From contig NZ_CP117835.1 in assembly GCF_029094545.1 (NCBI RefSeq), positions 2,150,001 through 2,214,000 of the forward strand: a stretch of 64,000 bases of DNA, written 5' to 3'. The notes below the pieces were generated by a model that saw only the letters and a list, made by a program, of their open reading frames with translations, ran no database searches and had not been told where the DNA came from. This document shows, piece after piece, positions 18,301-25,056 of the stretch; within the stretch, counting starts at the first letter, position 1; every line of letters starts with the position of its first letter. Position numbers and translations under genes: made by a program. The stretch comes from Alkalihalophilus pseudofirmus (GTDB lineage Bacteria > Bacillota > Bacilli > Bacillales > Bacillaceae_D).

Positions 18301-18482
18301 TCTAGCATCGCATGATTTTTGTCTTGGACACCAAAGCTTGCAATGCCTTGTCCGCGGTTCACATAGAATACCCACATTGGAATGCCGTCGACCCCTGCAA
18401 TTCCTGGCAAGAAACTTGCAAACGGGGATTTTTGCTGATAATTAGTGATCTCAAAGCGTTTATGATCTTTTAATGTATACAT
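15315..18482 (-). CDS. GH94-clan phosphorylase, probably beta-1,3-glucan phosphorylase (GH161/GH149 type, 1055 aa)
   Basis: A large cytoplasmic protein without signal peptide. The N-terminal beta-sandwich region includes PGIAGVDGIPMWVFYVNRGQ; the middle holds an (alpha/alpha)6-barrel with YWVDHWTYNLDLIDSYL, whose Asp is a good candidate for the catalytic acid, and GDKPGWNDSLNGLPG, resembling the phosphate-loop GDWNDG of GH94. At 1055 residues it is longer than cellobiose phosphorylases (about 800) and fits GH149/GH161 enzymes, which split beta-1,3-glucan with phosphate to glucose 1-phosphate. The flanking GH16 laminarinase, sugar importer and GH1 support a beta-1,3 substrate. Cellobiose or another beta-disaccharide remains possible. 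Confidence 0.78.
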   Translation of the reverse strand: MYTLKDHKRFEITNYQQKSPFASFLPGIAGVDGIPMWVFYVNRGQGIASFGVQDKNHAMLEFMPADKSYQQVQIQGFRTFIKVKEDGKETFIEAFSPLTSGKEEVQETMKIEENMLALEYVHHQHAFKLNVEYFILPEAPFAGLVRTVTLTNLGDAAREFEIVDGLPSIFPSGVPHAAYKELGHTIKSWFDVKNIENKIPFYQLRGSIEDSAEVKEIHHGHFYTSFSRTPASEETHLEPIIDKDAIFGSDTSLQVPRVFIKEPVDSLKDKPQHTTNKVSCGFSCESASLQTNEQIDLYTVIGYAKNLDLVNTGVKETLSINALSEMKTRAQKITDSITNKMATKTSQPLFDAYVKQSYLDNGLRGGFPLVIERDNEDKMYYLFSRKHGDLERDYNFFSISPTYYSQGNGNYRDINQNRRCDVLLEPRVKDYNVQLFMNLIQLDGYNPLVVKGVRFKVNSTLDLASYVEAGEEKLQSFLEKSYTPGELKHFVEDENISLSEPFESFLAYVMHASEELQQAEFGEGYWVDHWTYNLDLIDSYLAIYPDKADEFFLTPGYRFFDSPVRVKTRREKYRFVKSGLRQYEAVEKIAEKASQAAQNEGVLWVKDASGEIYHTSLYSKLVTLALVKTSTMAPFGLGIEMEGDKPGWNDSLNGLPGMIGASTSELYELKRLLTLLDSVESEGEVALPAEVNDFLLQVAGEVKEVEEGSDEAEQRYWKQVTSQREAYRENVYAGISGQEVTYTVNEIKDYVKQLAKRVDTGIESVESYAKPFSPTYFYFEPKEDLTQESLERLEFDWSPKAVTPYLEGVVKQLKLTDDRDSAKALYDEVKQSPIYDRKLKMYKTSMSINSEPNELGRVKSFTPGWLENESIFLHMEYKYLLATLKSGLYDEFYEDMKQALIPFLDPEMYGRSILENSSFIASSANPNVELHGKGFVSRLSGSTIELMNMWFVMMTGGSPFKLKEGELSLELSPRLPDWLFDENGEVTFTFLGEISVTYINRAKSSTYGEDAVTPSGIELTFKDGAVKEAGANEVTGELAEAVRNREVSKMNVYLS

Positions 18483-18514
18483 GGTATCACCTTCTAAATA
18501 TATAGTAGACTTTT

Positions 18515-18530
18515 ACTAAAGCGCTTTCGA
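18515..18530. promoter_or_regulatory. LacI/CRE-type operator before the phosphorylase gene
   Basis: AAAGCGCTTT at 18518-18527, continued as TTTCGAAA, lies 36 bp before the phosphorylase ATG, a position that would overlap or follow the promoter and block transcription when occupied. Confidence 0.7.
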
Positions 18531-18571
18531 AACAAGTTAAACGAAGCCGTACAGAAAAAGAAGTGAAAGAA

Positions 18572-18601
18572 TGTAGACCAATGTTAAGAAATTGGTCTAC
18601 A
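18572..18601 (-). terminator. Hairpin at the end of the lacI gene
   Basis: TGTAGACCAAT and ATTGGTCTACA form an 11-bp perfect stem whose loop contains the lacI stop codon (18584-18586). On the minus strand it is followed by TTCTTTC, a weak U-tract. A terminator or mRNA-end hairpin. Confidence 0.6.
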
Positions 18602-19594
18602 AGAGTTTCTTTCAATAAGTGTTACTGGAATTTTGATCGACATATAATGCTTTTTCTTATCGTTAATTTGTTCTAACAACAATCCTGCTGCTGTTTTTCC
18701 AATTAAAAATGTATCCTGTTTAATGGTTGTAAGCCCTGGTGTCATATACCGAGCAATCTGGATATCATCAAAACCGATAACCGAGATGTCATTTGGGACA
18801 CTTAATCCTTGCTCTTGAATCGCAGTAATTGCACCTAGCGCCATTAAGTCCCCCGCCGCATACACAGCTGTCGGTCTATCTTCTAGCTTCAGTAAATCTT
18901 CCATCGCTTTTTTTCCGCTTTCAAAAGTGAAGTAGCCGCCATCTGCAATGTATTCATCTGGTATATTAAGATTATGCTTGTTCATCGCTTGAATATAGCC
19001 TTTTAACCTGTGAACGCCGACATATAAACTATTGTGACCAGCAATATGAGCAATCTTTCTATGTCCTAACTCATAAAGATGATCCACTGCTAATTCACTT
19101 CCATGAATATTATCACTAAAAACGACACTTGCTCCCCTTGTATCAAGGTCAATCACCACAGAAGGGAGATCAGATTCCATTAATATATCAAGGTCGGGAG
19201 AATCCATGGTTGAACAAACGACAACAACCCCGTCAACGCCACGGTATAGAAAATGGTCTAAATACGATCTCTGCTCCGTGCCGATCTTATTTGATGCAAA
19301 CAAAAGATCGTAGCCTTCTTTTTCGGCAGCCTTCTTGAAGCTTTCAATGACTGCGTTAAAGAAAGGATGCTCAATTCCAATCCCGGAGTCCTCTACAAAT
19401 ACAACGCCGATCGTCCATGATTTTTTTGTCGAAAGTGTTCTCGCACTAGAGCTCGGATAGTATCCCAGCTCTTCGACTGCTTCATTAATAATCCGCTTCG
19501 CTTTTTCACCAACATCACTATAATTATTTAACACTTTCGAAACCGTGCTGATTGAGTAGCCTGTTTTTTTCGCAATATCATAAATAGTAGCCAT
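18584..19594 (-). CDS. LacI-family transcriptional regulator (336 aa)
   Basis: N-terminal LacI helix-turn-helix, TIYDIAKKTGYSISTVSKVLN, followed by the hinge and a periplasmic-binding-protein-like sugar domain with GYYPSSSARTLSTKK, DNIHGSELAVDHLYELGHRKIAHIAG and ISVIGFDDIQIARYMTPGLTTI. It most likely represses the glucan genes by binding the AAAGCGCTTT palindromes and is released by a glucan oligosaccharide or sugar phosphate. The ATG at 19594 is preceded by AAAGGGGGG. The same frame extends another 75 codons upstream but that part is translation of a hairpin repeat and has no sense as protein. Confidence 0.93.
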   Translation of the reverse strand: MATIYDIAKKTGYSISTVSKVLNNYSDVGEKAKRIINEAVEELGYYPSSSARTLSTKKSWTIGVVFVEDSGIGIEHPFFNAVIESFKKAAEKEGYDLLFASNKIGTEQRSYLDHFLYRGVDGVVVVCSTMDSPDLDILMESDLPSVVIDLDTRGASVVFSDNIHGSELAVDHLYELGHRKIAHIAGHNSLYVGVHRLKGYIQAMNKHNLNIPDEYIADGGYFTFESGKKAMEDLLKLEDRPTAVYAAGDLMALGAITAIQEQGLSVPNDISVIGFDDIQIARYMTPGLTTIKQDTFLIGKTAAGLLLEQINDKKKHYMSIKIPVTLIERNSCRPIS

Positions 19595-19692
19595 ATGTAT
19601 CCCCCCTTTACTCTTTGATGCTGTTGATAAAATTTCTATTAAATAGTTATTCCGCCTGTCAGATACATGAATCAATAGATAAGCCCCGACTG

Positions 19693-19822
19693 TGATTGTT
19701 GATCTCCGCTGCAGGCACACGCTTTCCGCGGGCGGTCCGGGAGCTTCTTCGTCGCATTGGCTCCTGTGGGATCTCCCTGGTCTCCCGCATCCCGCTGGAG
19801 TCGGTGCCTTCCGCTCCAATCA
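19693..19822 (-). repeat. Hairpin repeat, copy 1 (minus orientation)
   Basis: A 130-bp GC-rich imperfect palindrome bounded by TGATTG and CAATCA, with inner complementary pairs GGCAC/GTGCC and GCGGG/CCCGC. Read on the minus strand it contains GACTCC...GGGAG and ends GCGGAAAGC, the same order of blocks as the plus-oriented copies below. It forms the left end of a composite element reaching 20083. It lies 99 bp upstream of the lacI start. Confidence 0.75.
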
Positions 19823-19979
19823 GCGGAGGAAGCATGTTGTATAGTGCTCCCATTTTTATAAACAGAGTTCAGTGAACTTAGCAAATGAACTCAAAAGTGT
19901 CTTCATTTTTCAAATTTGAACTGTACCATAACTAAATCACTCAACATAATAATTACAAAAACGCAATAACTTAGCGGAT

Positions 19980-20083
19980 GAACTATACGAAGACTCCTGT
20001 GTGGACTAGAGCAGGGGTGAGATCCCACAGGGCCCAAGCCCGAGGAAGCTCACCAGCTCCACACGGAAAGCGAAGTATAGTTC
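19980..20083 (+). repeat. Hairpin repeat, copy 2 (plus orientation)
   Basis: 104 bp bounded by GAACTATAC and GTATAGTTC, with nested stems GTGTGGA/TCCACAC, GGTGAG/CTCACC and GGGC/GCCC. Blocks in order: GACTCCTGTGTGGA, GGGGTGAGATCCCACAG, GCCCGAGGAAGCTCACC, TCCACACGGAAAGCGAAG. Its outermost stem differs from copies 3 and 6 at both strands so that pairing is kept. Confidence 0.8.
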
Positions 20084-20197
20084 AGGAGCGGAGATGCTGC
20101 TATAACCCATGTTTAAAGCATTTAAGGTATTTAAGGCTTTGAGTCTGTTATCACATCACTCCACGTAAAAGTCATTTAGAGCAATCACTTAGCGGAT

Positions 20198-20300
20198 GAA
20201 ATATGCGTAGACTCCTGTGTGGACTAGAGCAGGGGTGAGATCCCACAGGGCTTAGCCCGAGGAAGCTCACTGGCTCCACACGGAAAGCGAAGCATATTTC
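20198..20300 (+). repeat. Hairpin repeat, copy 3 (plus orientation)
   Basis: 103 bp bounded by GAAATATGC and GCATATTTC with the same nested stems as copy 2 and more than 90 percent of the central blocks identical by eye. It lies directly after copy 2 and 52 bp before the yesL stop. Confidence 0.8.
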
Positions 20301-20351
20301 AGGAGCGGCGACTATGCTAAAAATCATGTTTAAGCATGTTGATGTTTATAG

Positions 20352-20951
20352 TTAAACCGCATTATATTTCTTAAAAACAGAATAATTCACATTCATCAGC
20401 ACATAAGCAAACACACTTATCCCTATCACAAAGGACACTCTCGGGAAATTGACCACAATTAAAAAGTACGCAAGAAGCCAAACAAGCTGCGTAAGGGTCA
20501 TTAATGGATGAGCAAAAACAAGTCCAAGTGATGCTTTAATATAAGAGAACGTTTTATATTCAAAATGCGCCATAACAGAAAATACATTTAAAAATGTCAT
20601 TAGTATAATAGCTGCAATGGCAGCAATGACGAGGTAAACGAATAATTGTGTCGACTCACTGTAGAAATATCCAGCAAATGAAAAGTTTACATAAATAATA
20701 TAAAACAATCCGGTAAAGATTGCACCTACAAGATTTGAACGTATAAATTCCGCTTTATAATATGTGAAGTAACTTGAAAATAAATTGAACTGATTTCCTT
20801 TGATCCAGTCTCTTATGACTCGAAACAAAGCAAGGGTTGCTGGCATAAATCCAAATAAACCAAGCCCTGCTACAAAAAAGAACAGCCATAGGATATTCAG
20901 TGCAATAAACTTATAGACGACTTCGGTTATTTGAACGATTAACTTGCCCAT
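20352..20951 (-). CDS. yesL: YesL-family membrane protein (DUF624, 199 aa)
   Basis: Polytopic protein with about five membrane helices and the DUF624 pattern: VYKFIALNILWLFFFVAGLGLFGFMPATLALFRVIRDW near the N-terminus. YesL proteins occur beside carbohydrate ABC importers and glycoside hydrolases in Bacillales, but their molecular role is unknown; an aid to importer assembly has been suggested by association only. Here it lies between the permeases and lacI, in the same direction, but is separated on both sides by long repeat-filled gaps (606 and 757 bp). The start ATG is preceded by AAAGGAGGG. Confidence 0.85.
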   Translation of the reverse strand: MGKLIVQITEVVYKFIALNILWLFFFVAGLGLFGFMPATLALFRVIRDWIKGNQFNLFSSYFTYYKAEFIRSNLVGAIFTGLFYIIYVNFSFAGYFYSESTQLFVYLVIAAIAAIILMTFLNVFSVMAHFEYKTFSYIKASLGLVFAHPLMTLTQLVWLLAYFLIVVNFPRVSFVIGISVFAYVLMNVNYSVFKKYNAV

Positions 20952-21013
20952 TTGAAACCCTCCTTTTACGTAAGAATACTAATAGTTGGTTGTAATGCAG
21001 ATTCCCTGCAATA

Positions 21014-21075
21014 ATTGTTGATTTCCGCTGCAGGCACTCGCTTGCTCTTGTGGAATACCTCTTGGCCACGCATAT
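21014..21075 (-). repeat. Degenerate partial hairpin repeat, copy 4
   Basis: The sequence keeps TTGTTGATTTCCGCTGCAGG, then CACTCGCTTGC, and a later TTGGCCACGCATA, matching the ends of copy 5 but lacking the central GC-rich stems. It appears to be an internally deleted copy abutting copy 5. Confidence 0.5.
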
Positions 21076-21102
21076 ACTGAAAAAGTCTCCCCTGCGATAG
21101 GT

Positions 21103-21228
21103 GTTGATCTCCGCTGCAGGCACTCGCTTTCCGCGGACGGTCCGGGAGCCTCCTCGGGCTTTCGCCCTGCGGGGTCTCCCCTGGCCACGCACATCCCGCA
21201 GGAGTCGGTGCCTTCCGCTACAATCAAC
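21103..21228 (-). repeat. Hairpin repeat, copy 5 (minus orientation)
   Basis: 126 bp bounded by GTTGAT and ATCAAC, inner pairs GGCAC/GTGCC and CGCGG/CCGCA-type, central GGGCTTTCGCCC hairpin. Near-identical to copy 1 over long blocks (TCCGCTGCAGGCAC, CTTTCCGCGG, GGAGTCGGTGCCTTCCGCT). It forms the left end of the second composite element. Confidence 0.75.
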
Positions 21229-21379
21229 CGAGGAGGGATATTGTAAGTGCTCCCTTTCTATATGCAGCTGTTCACTGTTTTTAGCAGATAACCCACGGAT
21301 GTCTGCTTTTTTTAATTTGAACCTATGCATTACTAAATCGCTCAACATAATAATTACAAAATGCAATAACCTAGCGGAT

Positions 21380-21483
21380 GAAATATGCGTAGACTCCTGT
21401 GTGGACTAGAGCAGGGGTGAGATCCCACAGGGCACAAGCCCGAGGAAGCTCACCGGCTCCACACGGAAAGCGAAGCATATTTC
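21380..21483 (+). repeat. Hairpin repeat, copy 6 (plus orientation)
   Basis: 104 bp bounded by GAAATATGC and GCATATTTC, with the GTGTGGA/TCCACAC, GGTGAG/CTCACC and GGGC/GCCC stems. Right end of the second composite element; ends 75 bp before the stop of the downstream-strand permease gene. Confidence 0.8.
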
Positions 21484-21557
21484 AGCCGCGGTGACTTCGC
21501 TCTAACCAATATTTAAGTGAATTACCTTAAACAGACACCGCAAAGAGCTGATGGTGA

Positions 21558-22409
21558 TCAGCTCTTTACTGCTCCTTCTGATAAACTTTGAATGAACAAA
21601 CGGTTAAATAATAGGAAGACAATTAGTAATGGTACTGTTGCCCAGAACGTACCAGACATTATCATACCATAATCCATCTGTCTGGAATCATTTAATGCAC
21701 GAAGCGCTACTTGCAAGGTGTGCATCGATGGGTCGCGAAGAACAACGAGCGGCCATAAGAAGTCGTTCCATACATGCATGAATACGATAATTCCTAATGT
21801 TGCAAACGCCGGAAGCGTCATCGGTACAACAATATTCCAATAAATTCGGAAGTTAGAGCAGCCATCAATTTTTGCTGCTTCAATCATTTCAAACGGTACA
21901 CTTTCTTTAATATACTGCCTCATCCAGAAAATACCGAATGCATTTATTAAACCAGGAATGATCAATGCTTTAAAGTCATTTAACCAGCCTAATGTTGTAA
22001 TAATATAATATTGTGGAATCAACCCAAGCTGCGGCGGGACCATCATCGTAACAAGAATCATGACAAATAGTACGTTTTTTCCTTTGAATTCTAACTTAGC
22101 AAAGGTATACCCAGCTAGGGAACATAAGAATAATGTCCCAATGGTAATCGTCGTGGAAACAAAGAATGAATTCCACATCGCACCGAAGAAATCAATATTA
22201 CTCGTTACTTTTTGAAAGTTTTCAACTAAATGTGTACCTGGTGTAAATGGCGGCGGTACAGAATTGATTTCTCGGTTTAATCGTGTTGCCATAACGAACA
22301 TATAATAAAAGGGAAACAGGGAAACTAAAGATCCAGTGATCAAGAACAGATAAACCAGAACCTTATTTAGTGAAAATTTCCCTTCTCCAACTTCTTTTTT
22401 AGCTGCCAT
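21558..22409 (-). CDS. Sugar ABC transporter permease, MalG type (283 aa)
   Basis: Six predicted membrane helices and the EAA loop EMIEAAKIDGCSNFRIYWNIVVPM (about residues 180-203), which docks to the ATPase. It closely follows the MalG/LacG group of CUT1 importers. No ATPase gene is present in the cluster; Bacillus CUT1 systems typically share the multitask ATPase MsmX encoded elsewhere. It lies 11 bp after the MalF-type permease. Substrate by context: beta-1,3-gluco-oligosaccharides. Confidence 0.92.
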   Translation of the reverse strand: MAAKKEVGEGKFSLNKVLVYLFLITGSLVSLFPFYYMFVMATRLNREINSVPPPFTPGTHLVENFQKVTSNIDFFGAMWNSFFVSTTITIGTLFLCSLAGYTFAKLEFKGKNVLFVMILVTMMVPPQLGLIPQYYIITTLGWLNDFKALIIPGLINAFGIFWMRQYIKESVPFEMIEAAKIDGCSNFRIYWNIVVPMTLPAFATLGIIVFMHVWNDFLWPLVVLRDPSMHTLQVALRALNDSRQMDYGMIMSGTFWATVPLLIVFLLFNRLFIQSLSEGAVKS

Positions 22410-22420
22410 GCCAATCCCTC

Positions 22421-23338
22421 CTAACTAATCTTTTTTGATCGGCCGATTCTGTTTGTAATCCATAGGTTAATTGCAGTTAACGTAATAATGATTAAGAATA
22501 AAACGATTGCTGCAGCTGATGCGGTTCCAAATGAGTTGTAAACAAACGCATCTCTCCATAAGTATGCAACCATTGTAATCCCTTCTTCACGTAAATTACG
22601 TCCTAAGAAAATTAATGGTTCTGTGAATAATTGAAAGCTTCCGATCGTTGCTGTGAATACAACAAACATCGTAATCGGCTTAAGCATAGGAAGGGTAATG
22701 AGACGAATTTGCTGGCTCAATGTAGCCCCGTCCATTTTTGCTGCTTCATATAATTCTTTTGGAATACTTTGCATCCCTGCTAAGAAAATAATCGTGTTAT
22801 AACCAACCCATCTCCAAAATACCATCGTTGCAATGGCAATCTTTACAGGCCAGTATTCAGCATCCCAGCGAATAGGCCCTACATCAAAGAAGCTTAAAAT
22901 ATAGTTTGCAAATCCAAACGGCTGATTATTGAATACAACACCGAAGATGATTGCTACTGCTACAATTGATGTAATATACGGCAGGAAAATCATCGTTCTG
23001 AATGTGTTACGAAAACGGATCAAAGTAGAATTTAAGGCAAATGCTATTAAAATAGCAATGATAATCTGCGGTAATGTTCCCATGATCCCAATAATGAACG
23101 TGTTTTTGATAGAAGAATAAAACACTGGATCATTAAAGATAAATTCAAAGTTTTTAAATCCATTAAATGTCATTGGATTTAATCCATCCCACCTAAAGAA
23201 GGATAAATAGAAGCTGAATATCATTGGGAATAGCCCAAAGATAGCAAATAGAATGAAAAAAGGAGAAATAAATAAGTAGGCTGATAAAGCGGTACGTCGT
23301 TTTTCTGTCAGCCATTTGGCTTTTTTAGATGTCTCCAA
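22421..23338 (-). CDS. Sugar ABC transporter permease, MalF type (305 aa)
   Basis: Six-helix permease with the EAA loop ELYEAAKMDGATLSQQIRLITLPM. Starts with TTG at 23338, preceded by AGGGAGGT eight bases away; a longer frame from an ATG at 23437 adds 33 polar residues with no ribosome site and is rejected. It follows the binding-protein gene by 220 bp and is translated together with the MalG-type gene. Together with the lipoprotein it imports oligosaccharides released by the secreted GH16 enzyme. Confidence 0.9.
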   Translation of the reverse strand: METSKKAKWLTEKRRTALSAYLFISPFFILFAIFGLFPMIFSFYLSFFRWDGLNPMTFNGFKNFEFIFNDPVFYSSIKNTFIIGIMGTLPQIIIAILIAFALNSTLIRFRNTFRTMIFLPYITSIVAVAIIFGVVFNNQPFGFANYILSFFDVGPIRWDAEYWPVKIAIATMVFWRWVGYNTIIFLAGMQSIPKELYEAAKMDGATLSQQIRLITLPMLKPITMFVVFTATIGSFQLFTEPLIFLGRNLREEGITMVAYLWRDAFVYNSFGTASAAAIVLFLIIITLTAINLWITNRIGRSKKIS

Positions 23339-23558
23339 TCGTATGTACCTCCCTGCAAAATAATTTTGACTGCTGTTAGAATGGCTTGCTGGTTTTCGAG
23401 AGTGGCTTATATTCCCTATGGTCACTTGAATGTTCATTTATAGGTGTAGAAGCCAGCCTCGAAACGATGTAATATTAGTCCAACAAGCAAAGATAACTGT
23501 CAATTTCTTTGTGAGTGAGAGGGAATACCTGTGTAGTCAGGCATCCCCATTCACTTAG

Positions 23559-24875
23559 TTATTGTCTGTCAAGAATACGCTCCATACGTACTAGCGCTGC
23601 TTCCCACTCTTCTTGTGGATCGCTGCCTGCTGCTACGTTATCAATCGCTTCTTTCACTTCGCCGTCAACAGGGTAGTAGTTTCTGCCTTTGTATACAGGT
23701 ACAACTGCTTCTGCAGCTTCAGAGAAGATTTGAGCAACTGGCGCACCCCCGAAATACGAATCTTCATACTCTAAGAATTCAGGCATTTCATATACAGCTG
23801 GTGCTGATGGGAATAAACCGTAATCTAAGAATGCTTTTAGCTGCTGTTCTGGAGCAGTAAGCCACTCAATGAATTTATACGCTTCTTCCGGATGCTCACT
23901 CTCAGCTGGAACTGTTAAGTAAGAACCGCCCCAGTTTCCTGCACCTTCAGGCATTGTCGTTAGAGACCATACGCCTTCTTCAGGGCTGTTGTCTTTAATA
24001 ACCCCTTGCATCCAAGCAGGAGCTAACATTGTTGCATAGCTTCCTTCATCCATTCCAGCAAACCATTCAGGCGTCCAAAGCGGAATGTTTCCAATTAAAT
24101 CTTGGTCAAGTAAACTAGCTACATAGTTATAAGCATCACTAATTTGGTTATGCTCTTCTACGATTAGCTCATCGTCTGTGTTAAAGTATTGCTCCGTTGC
24201 TTGATCACGCCTTGCATTGTATACAAGCTCCGCTCCATCAACCATTTGCTTTCCTGTTTTCTCTTGAATCTCTTTGGCTACATTTTCAAAGTCGTCCCAA
24301 GTTGCAACTAAATCAGATACAGCTTCTGGTGAAGAATCAAAGCCAGCTTCTTCAAACACATCTGTGCGGTAGAACATAACAGTTGGTCCAATGTCTGTTG
24401 GCAGTCCGAACAGGAAGTCGCCGTCTGCATTTTCACCATTTTGCCAAACCCAATCAAGGTAGTTCTCAGACACTTCTTCTGCTCCAAGATCGTATAGGTT
24501 TGTAAACGCATGTTCAGCATTACGGTATCTCTCGATTTGAGCTTCTTCGATCATCGTAATGTCAGGAGCACCCGTCCCAGCAGAGATCGATGTAAATAAG
24601 TTATCATGTAAATCATTCATATCACTGTTTTGTAGGTTAATTGTTACATTTGGATTCTCTTCTACATATTCTTCAATTAATTTATCGTAGCCTGTATTAC
24701 CGAACTCCCAAAAAACTAACTCAATGTCACCATCGCCAATTGTTTCTGACGTTGTGTCATCTCCTGCGTTATCAGTGTCACCGCCATCGCCGTTCGTGTT
24801 TTCATTTCCTCCACAAGCAGCTAGAACGGATAGAGCTAATACAGTTGTTGCTGTTAATCTCAAGAATTTTTTCAT
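23559..24875 (-). CDS. Sugar-binding lipoprotein of the ABC importer (438 aa)
   Basis: Lipoprotein signal with lipobox VLAAC (Cys about residue 21), then an acidic Gly/Asn/Asp linker and a cluster-B (MalE-like) solute-binding fold: IELVFWEFGNTGYDKLIEEY, GTGAPDITMIEE, YRTDVFEEAGFD and the C-terminal PEEAYKFIEWLTAPEQQLK. It captures oligosaccharides at the outer membrane face for the two permeases. Many surface acidic residues suit a saline or alkaline habitat. An AAAGCGCTTT palindrome lies 146 bp upstream, so this gene probably begins a transcript with the two permeases. Confidence 0.92.
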   Translation of the reverse strand: MKKFLRLTATTVLALSVLAACGGNENTNGDGGDTDNAGDDTTSETIGDGDIELVFWEFGNTGYDKLIEEYVEENPNVTINLQNSDMNDLHDNLFTSISAGTGAPDITMIEEAQIERYRNAEHAFTNLYDLGAEEVSENYLDWVWQNGENADGDFLFGLPTDIGPTVMFYRTDVFEEAGFDSSPEAVSDLVATWDDFENVAKEIQEKTGKQMVDGAELVYNARRDQATEQYFNTDDELIVEEHNQISDAYNYVASLLDQDLIGNIPLWTPEWFAGMDEGSYATMLAPAWMQGVIKDNSPEEGVWSLTTMPEGAGNWGGSYLTVPAESEHPEEAYKFIEWLTAPEQQLKAFLDYGLFPSAPAVYEMPEFLEYEDSYFGGAPVAQIFSEAAEAVVPVYKGRNYYPVDGEVKEAIDNVAAGSDPQEEWEAALVRMERILDRQ

Positions 24876-25020
24876 TTTTATTGCTCCCCCTTATACCAGT
24901 TATTTTCTGTCTGAAACAGTGATGTTATTTACTTTACAACAATTCTCTACCCCTCACCCCCCTTAATGAAGTAAAAAGTAATAAAGGAAAAGGCTGCAAT
25001 CTTAAGCTCGAATTAGCTAC

Positions 25021-25032
25021 TAAAGCGCTTTA
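25021..25032. promoter_or_regulatory. LacI/CRE-type operator before the binding-protein gene
   Basis: TAAAGCGCTTTA is a perfect palindrome in the gap between the GH1 stop (25057) and the binding-protein start (24875). It carries the core shared with the other sites of this locus and suggests a separate regulated promoter for the importer. Confidence 0.7.
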
Positions 25033-25056
25033 GTTCATTGTAAAAAAATATATCAC

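Larger units (their letters stand above)
19693..20083. repeat. Composite element, unit 1 (inverted hairpin repeats around a 157-bp spacer)
   Basis: Copies 1 and 2 face each other across a 157-bp spacer. The spacer is recognisably related to that of unit 2: both contain AGTGCTCCC, AATTTGAAC, ACTAAATC, CTCAACATAATAATTACAAA and a GCAATAAC-TAGCGGATGAA junction. No open reading frame of note lies within. The remaining bases of the 757-bp gap (19595-20351) hold copy 3 and short AT-rich stretches. Confidence 0.65.
21103..21483. repeat. Composite element, unit 2 (inverted hairpin repeats around a 151-bp spacer)
   Basis: Copies 5 and 6 face each other across a 151-bp spacer related to that of unit 1. 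Units 1 and 2 lie on either side of yesL, in the same overall orientation, 1.0 kb apart, and look like a segmental duplication. Together with copy 4 they fill the 606-bp gap 20952-21557. Confidence 0.65.

Noticed and set aside
19595-19884. N-terminal extension of the LacI frame and two overlapping short frames of 64 and 70 codons
   Set aside because: They translate hairpin repeat copy 1. The ATG at 19594 has a proper ribosome site and begins exactly at the helix-turn-helix.
20911-21366. 151- and 82-codon minus-strand frames rich in Arg, Gly and Pro
   Set aside because: They are translations of repeat copies 4 and 5 and run into yesL; similar peptides recur wherever the repeat occurs, without a ribosome site.
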